Shown here piece by piece: positions 1-5,564 of a DNA stretch of 12,521 nt. The notes beneath the pieces are model-generated. The model ran no database searches. It saw only the letters and a program-made list of their open reading frames with translations, and was not told the DNA's origin. Both the position numbers and the translations under genes were made by a program. The first letter of the stretch is position 1, and each line of letters opens with the position of its first letter. This DNA is from Desulfobacterales bacterium (GTDB lineage Bacteria > Desulfobacterota > Desulfobacteria > Desulfobacterales > UBA5852), in NCBI GenBank assembly GCA_030066455.1, contig JASJBQ010000157.1, forward strand, positions 1-12,521, read 5' to 3'.

Positions 1-179
1 ATCCGCCCAGAAGTACGTAGACCTTTTTCAATATCGTCCATAAACATCCACAAACCGGCTTCATCCGTGTCCAGGGCCGGCTGAGCACCTGGTGTCGCAT
101 CCGGCAGTGGCGCTGTTGCACAGGCCGATAATAGGAAAGCTACCAAAACCCCCAACGTTGTAATCCAATTCCGGATCAT
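1..179 (-). CDS. N-terminus of a lipoprotein, probably an M48-type metallopeptidase (partial)
   Basis: This frame opens with ATG at 179 and runs off the left edge, giving about 59 residues. The start overlaps the stop of the gene before it in an ATGA junction, and an AGAGG-like ribosome site lies about nine bases upstream. The first 20 residues form a signal peptide: positive residue Arg3, a hydrophobic core (LGVLVAFLL) and lipobox LSAC with Cys20, so the mature protein should be lipid-anchored. After a Pro/Ala-rich linker comes DEAGLWMFMDDIEKGLRTSG. From memory, a segment of this kind (EAGLWMxMDxxExxLRTS) precedes the catalytic domain in a group of proteobacterial M48 peptidases. The zinc-binding HExxH motif would lie outside the window, so the peptidase call rests only on this stretch. 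That it is a lipoprotein is much surer. Confidence 0.55.
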   Translation of the reverse strand, partial: MIRNWITTLGVLVAFLLSACATAPLPDATPGAQPALDTDEAGLWMFMDDIEKGLRTSGR

Positions 180-919
180 AATGGACAGCCTCTTAGAAGA
201 TAAACGAGCGTTCTACGGGCGGGCTCTGGTGTTCGCATGTCCCCGTCCTCGCTGAGCATGTAATTAAACCAGACGATGTCGCCCGTTGTCAGGTCCACGA
301 GCGAAGCGAAACCACGTTGCTGCCCGGTGGGCACGCTAGCCCCCAGCAAAGCCGCCCCAATGACGACGGCAGTACGACCGCCGCTGTTGTAGCTGTCGCG
401 GATATGAAAGAACATGGCATATTCCGCATTGTAATGGTCTCTGAGAATACGTACCTTTTCGCCCAGACTCCACTCGAAGCGCCCTTTCTTGGTCGGCAAC
501 AGAGCATATCCTGAATAGACATGCAAAATAATCGCATTGCCTACCGTTTCATGGAGCTTGACCACCTGCCGATAATCATGGGCCATGGCGAAATTGCTGG
601 ACGGTGGCTCATAAAGCACGACATCGTCCTTGCTGGTTTCCATCTTTTGCAGCAAGGCGTTCATGAAAAACTGCTTGGCTGTCTTGGTCCAGTCAGCCCG
701 CGGCTCCTCCAACCCTCCAGCGGTAAGTTCAAACAGTTGTATGTCCGGCGGCATGACAAGTACACGGGTCTGGGACGGAACGGCTCGGCAGGTTTTATGG
801 ACGTTGTAGCGAGTGGTTGTACACCCTCCAAAAAGAAAGAGCGAGCCAGCGAAGACAAGAACTGCCATCCAACGAACATTGCAGCGAATCGGATTCATCG
901 AAGGGGCTTCTTTGGGCAT
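176..919 (-). CDS. Conserved lipoprotein of unknown function
   Basis: A 247-residue exported lipoprotein. I chose the ATG at 919 because GAGG lies five bases upstream; a second ATG eight codons in (MNPIRC) is possible but has a weaker ribosome site. Residues 16-32 are hydrophobic and end in LFGGC, so Cys33 is the likely lipidated residue. The mature part has a strand-rich start (TRVLVMPPDIQLFELTAGG), a charged helical stretch (EPRADWTKTAKQFFMNAL), and a hydrophobic Gly/Ala-rich segment (AVVIGAALLGASVPTG) followed by SLVDLTTGDIVWFN. The last looks like the 'report on how the parameter was set' strand of lipoproteins in the CsgG/GNA1162-like superfold, but that resemblance is only suggestive. 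The gene overlaps the next one by four bases (ATGA), so the two products are probably made together and may act together at the envelope. No catalytic motif is visible. Confidence 0.8.
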   Translation of the reverse strand: MPKEAPSMNPIRCNVRWMAVLVFAGSLFLFGGCTTTRYNVHKTCRAVPSQTRVLVMPPDIQLFELTAGGLEEPRADWTKTAKQFFMNALLQKMETSKDDVVLYEPPSSNFAMAHDYRQVVKLHETVGNAIILHVYSGYALLPTKKGRFEWSLGEKVRILRDHYNAEYAMFFHIRDSYNSGGRTAVVIGAALLGASVPTGQQRGFASLVDLTTGDIVWFNYMLSEDGDMRTPEPARRTLVYLLRGCPL

Positions 920-943
920 AGCGACCTCAACCGAGAATTAGAC

Positions 944-1393
944 CTAAAAGGTGTAGTAGAAAGAGTCCTCTTCGTCGCGCACGGTAGCCGCGACAGCCTA
1001 TCGACATGCCTCCGAACAGATATGCCCAAACGACCCGTCACATTCTCTGCGCTCGTTTGGTATCGGGTCTTGGAAACGACGCCGTCTTCGCCATTGACAA
1101 AACGCAATGATAGATGGGCCTGGCCCCTGTCAATAGCGTGTATTGCCTGAAGCGACGACGGATTTCCCTCCCAGAGTTCGAAGGTATCTGTCCCGAGGCC
1201 AAGGATGTCGTCTGGCACCGTCTTTCGTCCGAACACGATAAAGAAATGCCGCTCAACTACAGGTCGCGAACACGTGGCCCCACGTGGTGCATTGGATTTT
1301 TTAATGATGTAGTTTGGCCGGCTGGTAAAATCGAGGAGTAGCTTGCTCAAGAGTGATTTTTTCAAGCAAAGCTAAATAATAAATGCCAGATCG
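944..1393 (-). pseudogene. Probable decayed gene, split across several frames
   Basis: No single open frame explains this stretch, but protein-like pieces follow one another in different frames on the minus strand. From right to left: 1393-1301 encodes GIYYLALLEKITLEQATPRF and ends QPAKLHH-stop; about 1260-1045 is open with ordinary codons (VERHFFIVFGRKTVPDDILG, later FVNGEDGVVSKTRY); about 1040-1000 in a +1 frame gives VVWAYLFGGMSIG; and 995-944 in the third frame gives AVAATVRDEEDSFYYTF-stop. The last piece ends 24 bases before the lipoprotein start, the spacing expected of a former operon partner. The longest single frame through it (1365-895) would start at TTG with no ribosome site and runs into the next gene. 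I do not recognise the family. Several sequencing errors would look the same, and chance open frames are not excluded. Confidence 0.4.
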
Positions 1394-1399
1394 TTAACC

Positions 1400-2070
1400 A
1401 TTCTGTCAATTATTTTATGGATTCCGACTCTAAGGACGCTAATCGGTGGGCAATCATGAGGATTGGCCGGTTTCGGCGCTGGATTCGGGTGAAAAGGCAT
1501 AAAAAACATAAAAGCTTACAAGCAGATAATTCGCGCCTGGACGGTCGGCCGGAGGACGAGGGGCTGCCGGTCAATAAGGCGCGGCTGGGGGATGCGATCA
1601 AGAAGATCGAGGTGCGATTGCAACCCGCATTGAGTTGGTTTGGGGTAATCGCAACCTGTAACGAATAGATTGGTACAGCTATCAGGAGTGTATGGCCAGA
1701 TGGACAAAAGCGGAGAAGGCGACGATGAAACCTGCTAGATCAAAATAATCGAATCCAATTCTCATTGAACCACCCCACGAATATCAATTAAAGGTTAGTG
1801 CAAATAGGTTGTTTGCAAGAACTGTGCTGCTTCGATCAATATTCCGAAGCCATAGAAATAAATGCTAAAATTGATTTTGGATTGAAGACGTCGCATTTGT
1901 AGATTGAGGTTATGTGCAATTTCTAGTGACCAATTTCATACGGGTGGTCGTCTTATCGAAACGGGCCCAAGGACTGTTCGAAAAAAAGATGTGGCTTTTG
2001 ATGGGACTTCGTAGGTAAAAGGAGAATTTGCTGGGCGTTGTGATGACTTCCGATGAACCCATTTTAGGCA
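1400..2070. other. AT-richer region without an intact gene
   Basis: About 670 bases separate the tRNA terminator from the decayed gene. No RNA gene, long repeat or promoter stands out. The one hint of coding is on the plus strand around 1530-1650, where one frame (ADNSRLDGRPEDEGLPVNKA, continuing RLGDAIKKIEVRLQPALSW) uses mostly G or C at third positions, unlike its AT-rich surroundings. The open frame containing it (1417-1668, 83 codons) has no good ribosome site and no family I know, so I treat it as at best a gene fragment. From 1740 to 2070 I see nothing. Confidence 0.5.
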
Positions 2071-2112
2071 AAAAAAAGGGTTGCAAGCGATCGATATCAC
2101 TTGCAACCCTTT
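2071..2112 (-). terminator. Intrinsic terminator of the tRNA operon
   Basis: A perfect 13-bp stem (2075-2087 with 2100-2112) encloses a 12-base loop. On the minus strand the second arm runs into a tract of seven T (2071-2077). The stem starts ten bases after the CCA end of tRNA-Cys, exactly where transcription of the tRNA pair should stop. Confidence 0.9.
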
Positions 2113-2122
2113 GTATTTGATT

Positions 2123-2197
2123 TGGAGGCGGCAGCCAGATTCGAACTGGCGAATAACGGCTTTGCAGGCCGCTGCCTTACCACTTGGCTATGCCGCC
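2123..2197 (-). tRNA. tRNA-Cys (GCA)
   Basis: A full cloverleaf can be read on the minus strand. The acceptor GGCGGCA pairs with TGCCGCC, the discriminator is T (U73, the usual cysteine identity base), and CCA is encoded. The anticodon stem GCGGC/GCCGT encloses loop CTGCAAA, giving anticodon GCA. The T arm contains GTTCGAATC. Length is 75 bases with CCA. It is the second gene of a two-tRNA unit, eight bases after tRNA-Gly. Confidence 0.97.
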
Positions 2198-2205
2198 AAA
2201 AAAAA

Positions 2206-2280
2206 TGGAGCGGGAAACGGGATTTGAACCCGCGACTTCGACCTTGGCAAGGTCGCACTCTACCACTGAGTTATTCCCGC
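2206..2280 (-). tRNA. tRNA-Gly (GCC)
   Basis: A full cloverleaf can be read on the minus strand. The acceptor GCGGGAA pairs with TTCCCGC, the discriminator is T (U73, usual in bacterial glycine tRNAs), and CCA is encoded. The anticodon stem GCGACC/GGTCGA carries loop TTGCCAA with anticodon GCC. The D arm has the CTCAGTGGTAGAG pattern and the T arm GGTTCAAATC. Length is 75 bases with CCA. It is the first gene of the tRNA unit downstream of pgsA, with a promoter-like site just upstream. Confidence 0.97.
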
Positions 2281-2298
2281 TCAGCTAAGAACCGACTA

Positions 2299-2325
2299 AT
2301 TACAGTTTAGGCCCTTGAATGTCAA
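2299..2325 (-). promoter_or_regulatory. Sigma-70-like promoter for the tRNA pair
   Basis: On the minus strand a perfect TTGACA (2325-2320) is followed after 15 bases by TGTAAT (2304-2299), which matches the -10 consensus at five of six positions. A 15-base spacer is short; a poorer -10 (TAATTA, 2302-2297) has the standard 17-base spacer. Either would start transcription a few bases before the tRNA-Gly 5' end at 2280. The site lies just beyond the end of the palindromic element, so the tRNAs need not depend on read-through from pgsA. Confidence 0.6.
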
Positions 2326-2333
2326 CCTATTTT

Positions 2334-2479
2334 TAGAAGTCATCTCAATAATAGGATTTTGGTTTCAGCGCAAGGCGGCCGTGAGAATTGAACCGGAGGA
2401 ATACCCAGGTATTTCGAGGATTCAATTCGATCGCCCAACACAGCGCTGGGGCCAGAGGGCATTTTTGAGATGACTTCTA
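2334..2479. repeat. 146-bp palindromic element with 15-bp terminal inverted repeats (MITE-like)
   Basis: The 15 bases at 2334-2348 (tagaagtcatctcaa) are repeated inverted at 2465-2479 without a mismatch. The segment is an imperfect palindrome about an exact centre between 2406 and 2407. Near the middle, gaattgaa (2385-2392) pairs with ttcaattc (2421-2428) and aatacc (2400-2405) with ggtatt (2408-2413); cagcgc occurs in mirrored positions in both arms. It encodes no protein. The size, terminal repeats and intergenic location fit a miniature non-autonomous element or a large REP-like hairpin. I recall similar sequences recurring in Desulfobacterales genomes, but could not check. No clear target-site duplication is visible. 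Its right end supplies the TAG stop of pgsA (2477-2479). Confidence 0.8.
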
Positions 2480-3046
2480 GAATTTGAGCAGGTCCCTGAA
2501 CCGCAGGAAATAATCGACGCCCGACCAGACCGTGAGCAGAAGCGCGCACCACAGAAAGAACATGCCGATGATGTGAAAATCGATCCCCAGCAAGGGATAA
2601 TGAAACAGCAGCGGGATGATGGCGGCAATCTGGAACCCGGTTTTGTACTTGCCCAGGTTGGAGGCGGAGACATCCGCCTTGGCTTCGGCCACGATATTGC
2701 GCAGCCCGGTAACGGCCACCTCCCGACCGACGATGATGCACACGACCCAGGCGGGTATCCAGCCGAGGCCGGCCATCATGATAAAGGCCGAAGCCACCAG
2801 GATCTTGTCCGCCACCGGGTCCATGACTTTTCCGAAGGTGGAGACCAGGTTGTATTTCCGGGCGTAGAAACCGTCCAGCGCATCCGTGATCGAAGCGGCG
2901 CTGAATATCAGACCGGCCAGAAGAGCGGTGAAACGATTGGGGGCCAGCAGCAGCAGGACGATCAGCGGAATGGCGATCACCCGGTAGAGGGTCAGCATGT
3001 TGGGGTTGCGAAAGTGCTGTTTGAGGCGTTCGACCGGAATCTTCAA
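2477..3046 (-). CDS. pgsA: CDP-diacylglycerol--glycerol-3-phosphate 3-phosphatidyltransferase
   Basis: This inner-membrane enzyme makes phosphatidylglycerol phosphate from CDP-diacylglycerol and glycerol-3-phosphate, the committed step to phosphatidylglycerol and cardiolipin. The protein has 189 residues, close to the usual length, with several hydrophobic segments (for example residues 22-35, 41-53 and 147-167). The CDP-alcohol phosphotransferase signature is complete: D55, D58-G59, A62-R63, G72, D76 and D80. The N-terminal NPNMLTLYRV is typical of PgsA. The start is TTG at 3046, chosen because GGAGGGG lies seven bases upstream; Met17 would cut into the conserved start. The gene follows the transaldolase after a 161-base gap with only weak hairpins. 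Its last codon is followed directly by a TAG inside the palindromic element. The two tRNA genes downstream repeat the Escherichia coli arrangement, which supports pgsA over other family members. Confidence 0.95.
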   Translation of the reverse strand: MKIPVERLKQHFRNPNMLTLYRVIAIPLIVLLLLAPNRFTALLAGLIFSAASITDALDGFYARKYNLVSTFGKVMDPVADKILVASAFIMMAGLGWIPAWVVCIIVGREVAVTGLRNIVAEAKADVSASNLGKYKTGFQIAAIIPLLFHYPLLGIDFHIIGMFFLWCALLLTVWSGVDYFLRFRDLLKF

Positions 3047-3053
3047 TGGAAAT

Positions 3054-3060
3054 CCCCTCC
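3054..3060 (-). promoter_or_regulatory. Ribosome-binding site that fixes the TTG start of pgsA
   Basis: On the minus strand GGAGGGG stands seven bases before TTG at 3046. No ATG lies at a comparable distance, so this site decides in favour of the unusual start codon. Confidence 0.75.
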
Positions 3061-3207
3061 GTTGTGCTTATCCGCGGGTGCCCCGCCCGTCAGGCGATAA
3101 CGTTTGGCAACCGAATCTAGCGCTGTCCCCTTGATCGATCGACCACTGAAGTGTTCAAGCACTTCTCAAAGCGTTACCGTATTCGACCCGAACGGGTTGA
3201 ACACATT

Positions 3208-3852
3208 TTAGTTGCCGGCCTTTTTCCAGTCATCCAGAAAGGATTTGATCCCCTTGTCCGTCAGCGGGTGGGCGGCAAGCTTTTTAAGGACGCTGTAGGG
3301 AATGGTGGCGATGTCCGCCCCGATGACGGCGGAATCGAGCACATGCAGCGGGTTGCGGATGCTGGCCACGATGATTTCGGTATCAAAAGCATAGTTGCTG
3401 TAGATTTCGGCAATCTGTTCGATCAGCAGCATGCCCTCCTGGGAGAGATCGTCCAACCGGCCGACAAAAGGGCTGACAAAGGTGGCCCCGGCCTTGGCCG
3501 CCATCAGCGCCTGGAGAGCGGAGAAGACCAGGGTCACGTTGGTCTTGATGCCCTCGGCGGCCAGAATCCGAACCGCTTTGAGGCCGTCGGTGGTCATGGG
3601 AATCTTGACGACGATATTGACGTGAATCTTGGCCAATTCGCGCGCTTCCGCCACCATGCCGCCGGTTTCCAGGCTGATCACCTCCGCGCTGATGGGGCCG
3701 TCCACGATTTTGCAGATTTCGGTGATGACTTCCTTGAAATCGCGTCCCTCCCGGGCGATCAGGGTGGGATTGGTGGTCACGCCGTCCACCATGCCCATGC
3801 TGTGGGCGTCCTTGATTTCGTCGATGTTGGCCGTATCAATAAAGAATTTCAT
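3208..3852 (-). CDS. Transaldolase, small MipB/TalC (FSA-like) family
   Basis: This cytoplasmic class I aldolase moves a dihydroxyacetone unit between sugar phosphates in the non-oxidative pentose phosphate pathway. I chose ATG at 3852 ([10 protein letters not shown]), preceded by AAGGAGG ten bases upstream; an in-frame ATG at 3903 would add 17 unrelated residues. The product has 214 residues, right for the small decameric subfamily. Visible motifs are [10 protein letters not shown] (23-32), [10 protein letters not shown] (78-87) with Schiff-base Lys83, [11 protein letters not shown] (100-110), and [13 protein letters not shown] (123-135). Two residues favour transaldolase over fructose-6-phosphate aldolase: Phe129, where E. 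coli FsaA has Tyr131, and Glu57, where FsaA has Gln59. The symbols tal and fsa are both used for such genes, so I give none. It lies 69 bases after the YHS gene in the same run. Confidence 0.93.
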   Translation of the reverse strand: MKFFIDTANIDEIKDAHSMGMVDGVTTNPTLIAREGRDFKEVITEICKIVDGPISAEVISLETGGMVAEARELAKIHVNIVVKIPMTTDGLKAVRILAAEGIKTNVTLVFSALQALMAAKAGATFVSPFVGRLDDLSQEGMLLIEQIAEIYSNYAFDTEIIVASIRNPLHVLDSAVIGADIATIPYSVLKKLAAHPLTDKGIKSFLDDWKKAGN

Positions 3853-3862
3853 CCGCAACGAA

Positions 3863-3869
3863 CCTCCTT
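3863..3869 (-). promoter_or_regulatory. Strong ribosome-binding site of the transaldolase gene
   Basis: AAGGAGG on the minus strand, ten bases before the ATG at 3852, is nearly a full anti-16S match. It places the start at [10 protein letters not shown] rather than at the longer in-frame ATG at 3903. Confidence 0.8.
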
Positions 3870-3921
3870 GATAAAAATGATGAACCGCCCTGCGTGACGA
3901 CAATGCCTGCGGTCTGCCCGT

Positions 3922-4200
3922 TCAGGCCCCACCGGAACGGTCTTCCGGGGAGGACGTGTCGAGCAGATAGCGTTCGCGGCACTTCGGGCTGCAAAAATAG
4001 AGATCCCGGCCTTCATGGCGCAGGTGCACGCCGTCACGCTGGGTAAAATAGGTTTTGCATACCGGATCCTGGATCAGGGTGTCGTCCGCCTCGTTTCCGG
4101 TCGTCTGCTGCCGGGAGGCCGCACCACCGCCGGTCATCCAGTTTTTGAGCGCACGGTAGAAAACGTAGGCCACCAGTGCGAGAATGACAAACCTAATCAT
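3922..4200 (-). CDS. Small membrane-anchored YHS/TRASH-type protein
   Basis: A 92-residue protein starting MIRFVILALVAYVFYRALKN. Residues 1-18 form one hydrophobic segment that probably anchors it in the inner membrane, followed by a Gly/Ser/Gln-rich linker (24-40). The C-terminal part (44-80) reads QDPVCKTYF, then HEGRDLYFCSPKCRERYL. The DPVC motif with Cys48, then FC-x2-KC with Cys70 and Cys74, is the pattern of YHS or TRASH-like domains, which are thought to bind metal ions. The ATG at 4200 overlaps the folK end by eight bases; a longer in-frame ATG at 4281 lies well inside folK and adds a non-homologous tail. Small proteins of this shape are common in Desulfobacterota, but their role is not established. 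No metal transporter or sensor lies beside it, so the context does not give a function. Confidence 0.8.
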   Translation of the reverse strand: MIRFVILALVAYVFYRALKNWMTGGGAASRQQTTGNEADDTLIQDPVCKTYFTQRDGVHLRHEGRDLYFCSPKCRERYLLDTSSPEDRSGGA

Positions 4201-4702
4201 CGATCTGGATAATCTCCTGTTGCTCGTCATCCAGCTGGTCCAGCAGGGCCTGAACGGTCTGCCTCCGCACCGGATGAACAAACGCCGGATCTATATCACA
4301 GATGGGCTGCAAGACAAAACGCCTTTTATGCATGCGCGGGTGCGGGATTTCGAGCCGCGGTTCGCGGACCACCTGGTCAGCGTAGAAGATAATGTCCAGA
4401 TCGAGTACGCGGGGACCGAAACGGATCATGTCGTCCTTGCGCCCCGCCTGTTTCTGAATGGCGCTGATGGCGTCGAGAAGTTCCAGCGGCGTCAGGGTGG
4501 TCGTCAGTTGCAGGGCAGCATTCACGAACCAGTCCTGATCCAGGTAGTCCACCGGGGCCGTGCGGTAAAACGGCGAAACCACCACCTGGGCGACGTCGGC
4601 GAGCGCCGCCAGCTGCGTGATGCCGAACCGGCAGTTGCTCAGCTTGTCGCCCAAGTTGGCGCCGACCGAAATGAAGACCGTATGCGGACCGCTGCCTTGC
4701 AT
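4193..4702 (-). CDS. folK: 2-amino-4-hydroxy-6-hydroxymethyldihydropteridine pyrophosphokinase
   Basis: HPPK transfers pyrophosphate from ATP to 6-hydroxymethyl-7,8-dihydropterin, the step before dihydropteroate synthase in folate synthesis, in the cytoplasm. I chose ATG at 4702, giving 169 residues (E. coli FolK has 159). The start of homology is HTVFISVGANLGDK (7-20). Then come SPFYRTAPVDYLDQDWFVNA (43-62) and the family signature RFGPRVLDLDII (94-105), whose two Asp residues bind magnesium, and HPRMHKRRFVLQPICDI, the usual C-terminal block. An in-frame ATG at 4756 would add 18 residues and overlap dapF by 17 bases; its ribosome site is worse, whereas AGG lies four bases before 4702. The gene follows dapF after 37 bases and overlaps the YHS gene. 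Its presence in an amino-acid operon looks like shared housekeeping expression. Confidence 0.93.
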   Translation of the reverse strand: MQGSGPHTVFISVGANLGDKLSNCRFGITQLAALADVAQVVVSPFYRTAPVDYLDQDWFVNAALQLTTTLTPLELLDAISAIQKQAGRKDDMIRFGPRVLDLDIIFYADQVVREPRLEIPHPRMHKRRFVLQPICDIDPAFVHPVRRQTVQALLDQLDDEQQEIIQIDD

Positions 4703-4739
4703 GCTGCCTATCTGTTGAACCCCATGTCCCGAGGCGATA

Positions 4740-5564
4740 CTAGCGCCTGAGGGCATCCGCCTGCAACTCGGCCGTATAGACGATGCGGGCGTCGCCCTCG
4801 AGATGGACCACGCCGAACCCCTGGCCCTCGCGACGGTAATGGATCGTCAGGATGCCGCCGCTGCGGGTGGTCACCGCGACGGGGCTGTCCCACCCCTGGC
4901 GGGTGGCCGCGACCAGGGCCGACGCCACGCACCCTGTGCCGCAGGCCAGGGTTTCGTCCTCCACACCCCGCTCGTAGGTCCGCACCGCGATGGCCCCGGG
5001 GCCGCGAACGGCCATGAAGTTGACGTTGGTACCCGCCGGTGCAAAGCGCGGGTGATAGCGGATTTCGCGACCCCGCTCCCGGACCGGGGCCGCTTCCAGA
5101 TCTTCGGTTTCGACCACCACGTGGGGCACGCCCGTGTTCACGTGGCTTACCACCTGCTCCCCGTCCGACAAGGCCAGGGCCTTGTCCATCGTCAGCCCGA
5201 CGGGATCGGTCATCCGGATCTTGACATCTTCGCCGATCACCACGGCTTCGATCGTGCCGGCATCGGTGTTAAAGGTCATCTGGGTCCCGGCGATGCCGTT
5301 GATATGGGCGAAACGGGCCGCGCACCGGGCGCCGTTGCCGCACATCTCCGCGCGGCTGCCGTCGGCGTTGTAGAACTGCCATTTGAAATCGTGTGCGGCA
5401 TCCGTTTCGATCAGGATCAGGCCGTCGGCCCCCACCGACAGTTTACGGCGGCAGACGCTCTGGATGAAGGCTGGCAGATCGGCCGGGGCGATAGCGTTGC
5501 GGTTGTCGATCACGATGAAGTCGTTGCCGCTGCCGTTCATCTTGGTGAAGGGTATCGGTTTCAT
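4740..5564 (-). CDS. dapF: Diaminopimelate epimerase
   Basis: DapF interconverts LL- and meso-diaminopimelate without a cofactor, using two cysteines as acid and base. Meso-DAP feeds LysA for lysine and MurE for peptidoglycan. The product has 274 residues, the normal length. The N-terminal motif TKMNGSGNDFIVIDNRN (7-23) is intact. The first catalytic cysteine is Cys75 in AEMCGNGARC and the second Cys208 in ETLACGTGC, with the substrate-contacting GVPHVVVE (145-152) between them. Start and stop are well supported: ATG at 5564 overlaps the lysA stop by four bases (ATGA), so the two lysine-pathway enzymes are probably translationally coupled. Nothing in the sequence is unusual for the family. 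Confidence 0.97.
   Translation of the reverse strand: MKPIPFTKMNGSGNDFIVIDNRNAIAPADLPAFIQSVCRRKLSVGADGLILIETDAAHDFKWQFYNADGSRAEMCGNGARCAARFAHINGIAGTQMTFNTDAGTIEAVVIGEDVKIRMTDPVGLTMDKALALSDGEQVVSHVNTGVPHVVVETEDLEAAPVRERGREIRYHPRFAPAGTNVNFMAVRGPGAIAVRTYERGVEDETLACGTGCVASALVAATRQGWDSPVAVTTRSGGILTIHYRREGQGFGVVHLEGDARIVYTAELQADALRR

Noticed and set aside
895..1365. Single intact 156-codon gene on the minus strand
   Set aside because: Starts with TTG without a ribosome site, overlaps the lipoprotein start, and its last 40 residues look like out-of-frame translation; treated as part of a decayed gene.
2101..2310. Plus-strand open frame over the tRNA genes
   Set aside because: It is the reverse complement of two tRNA genes. 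Part of it (SGKRDLNPRLRPWQGRTLPL) is the well-known false protein read from antisense tRNA sequence.
2340..2741. Minus-strand open frame through the palindrome into pgsA
   Set aside because: It reads pgsA out of frame and continues into the repeat; no protein family is recognisable.
3182..3201. Stem-loop just after the transaldolase stop as a terminator
   Set aside because: Eight pairs with one G-T and a four-base loop, but no T tract follows on the minus strand. A second small hairpin at 3148-3165 has the same problem.
3853..3903. Longer start for the transaldolase
   Set aside because: The strong AAGGAGG site sits between the two ATGs and serves the one at 3852; the family begins at [10 protein letters not shown].
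4201..4281. Longer start for the YHS protein
   Set aside because: It lies inside folK, gives a Trp/Arg-rich tail unlike any signal, and the hydrophobic anchor begins at the later Met.
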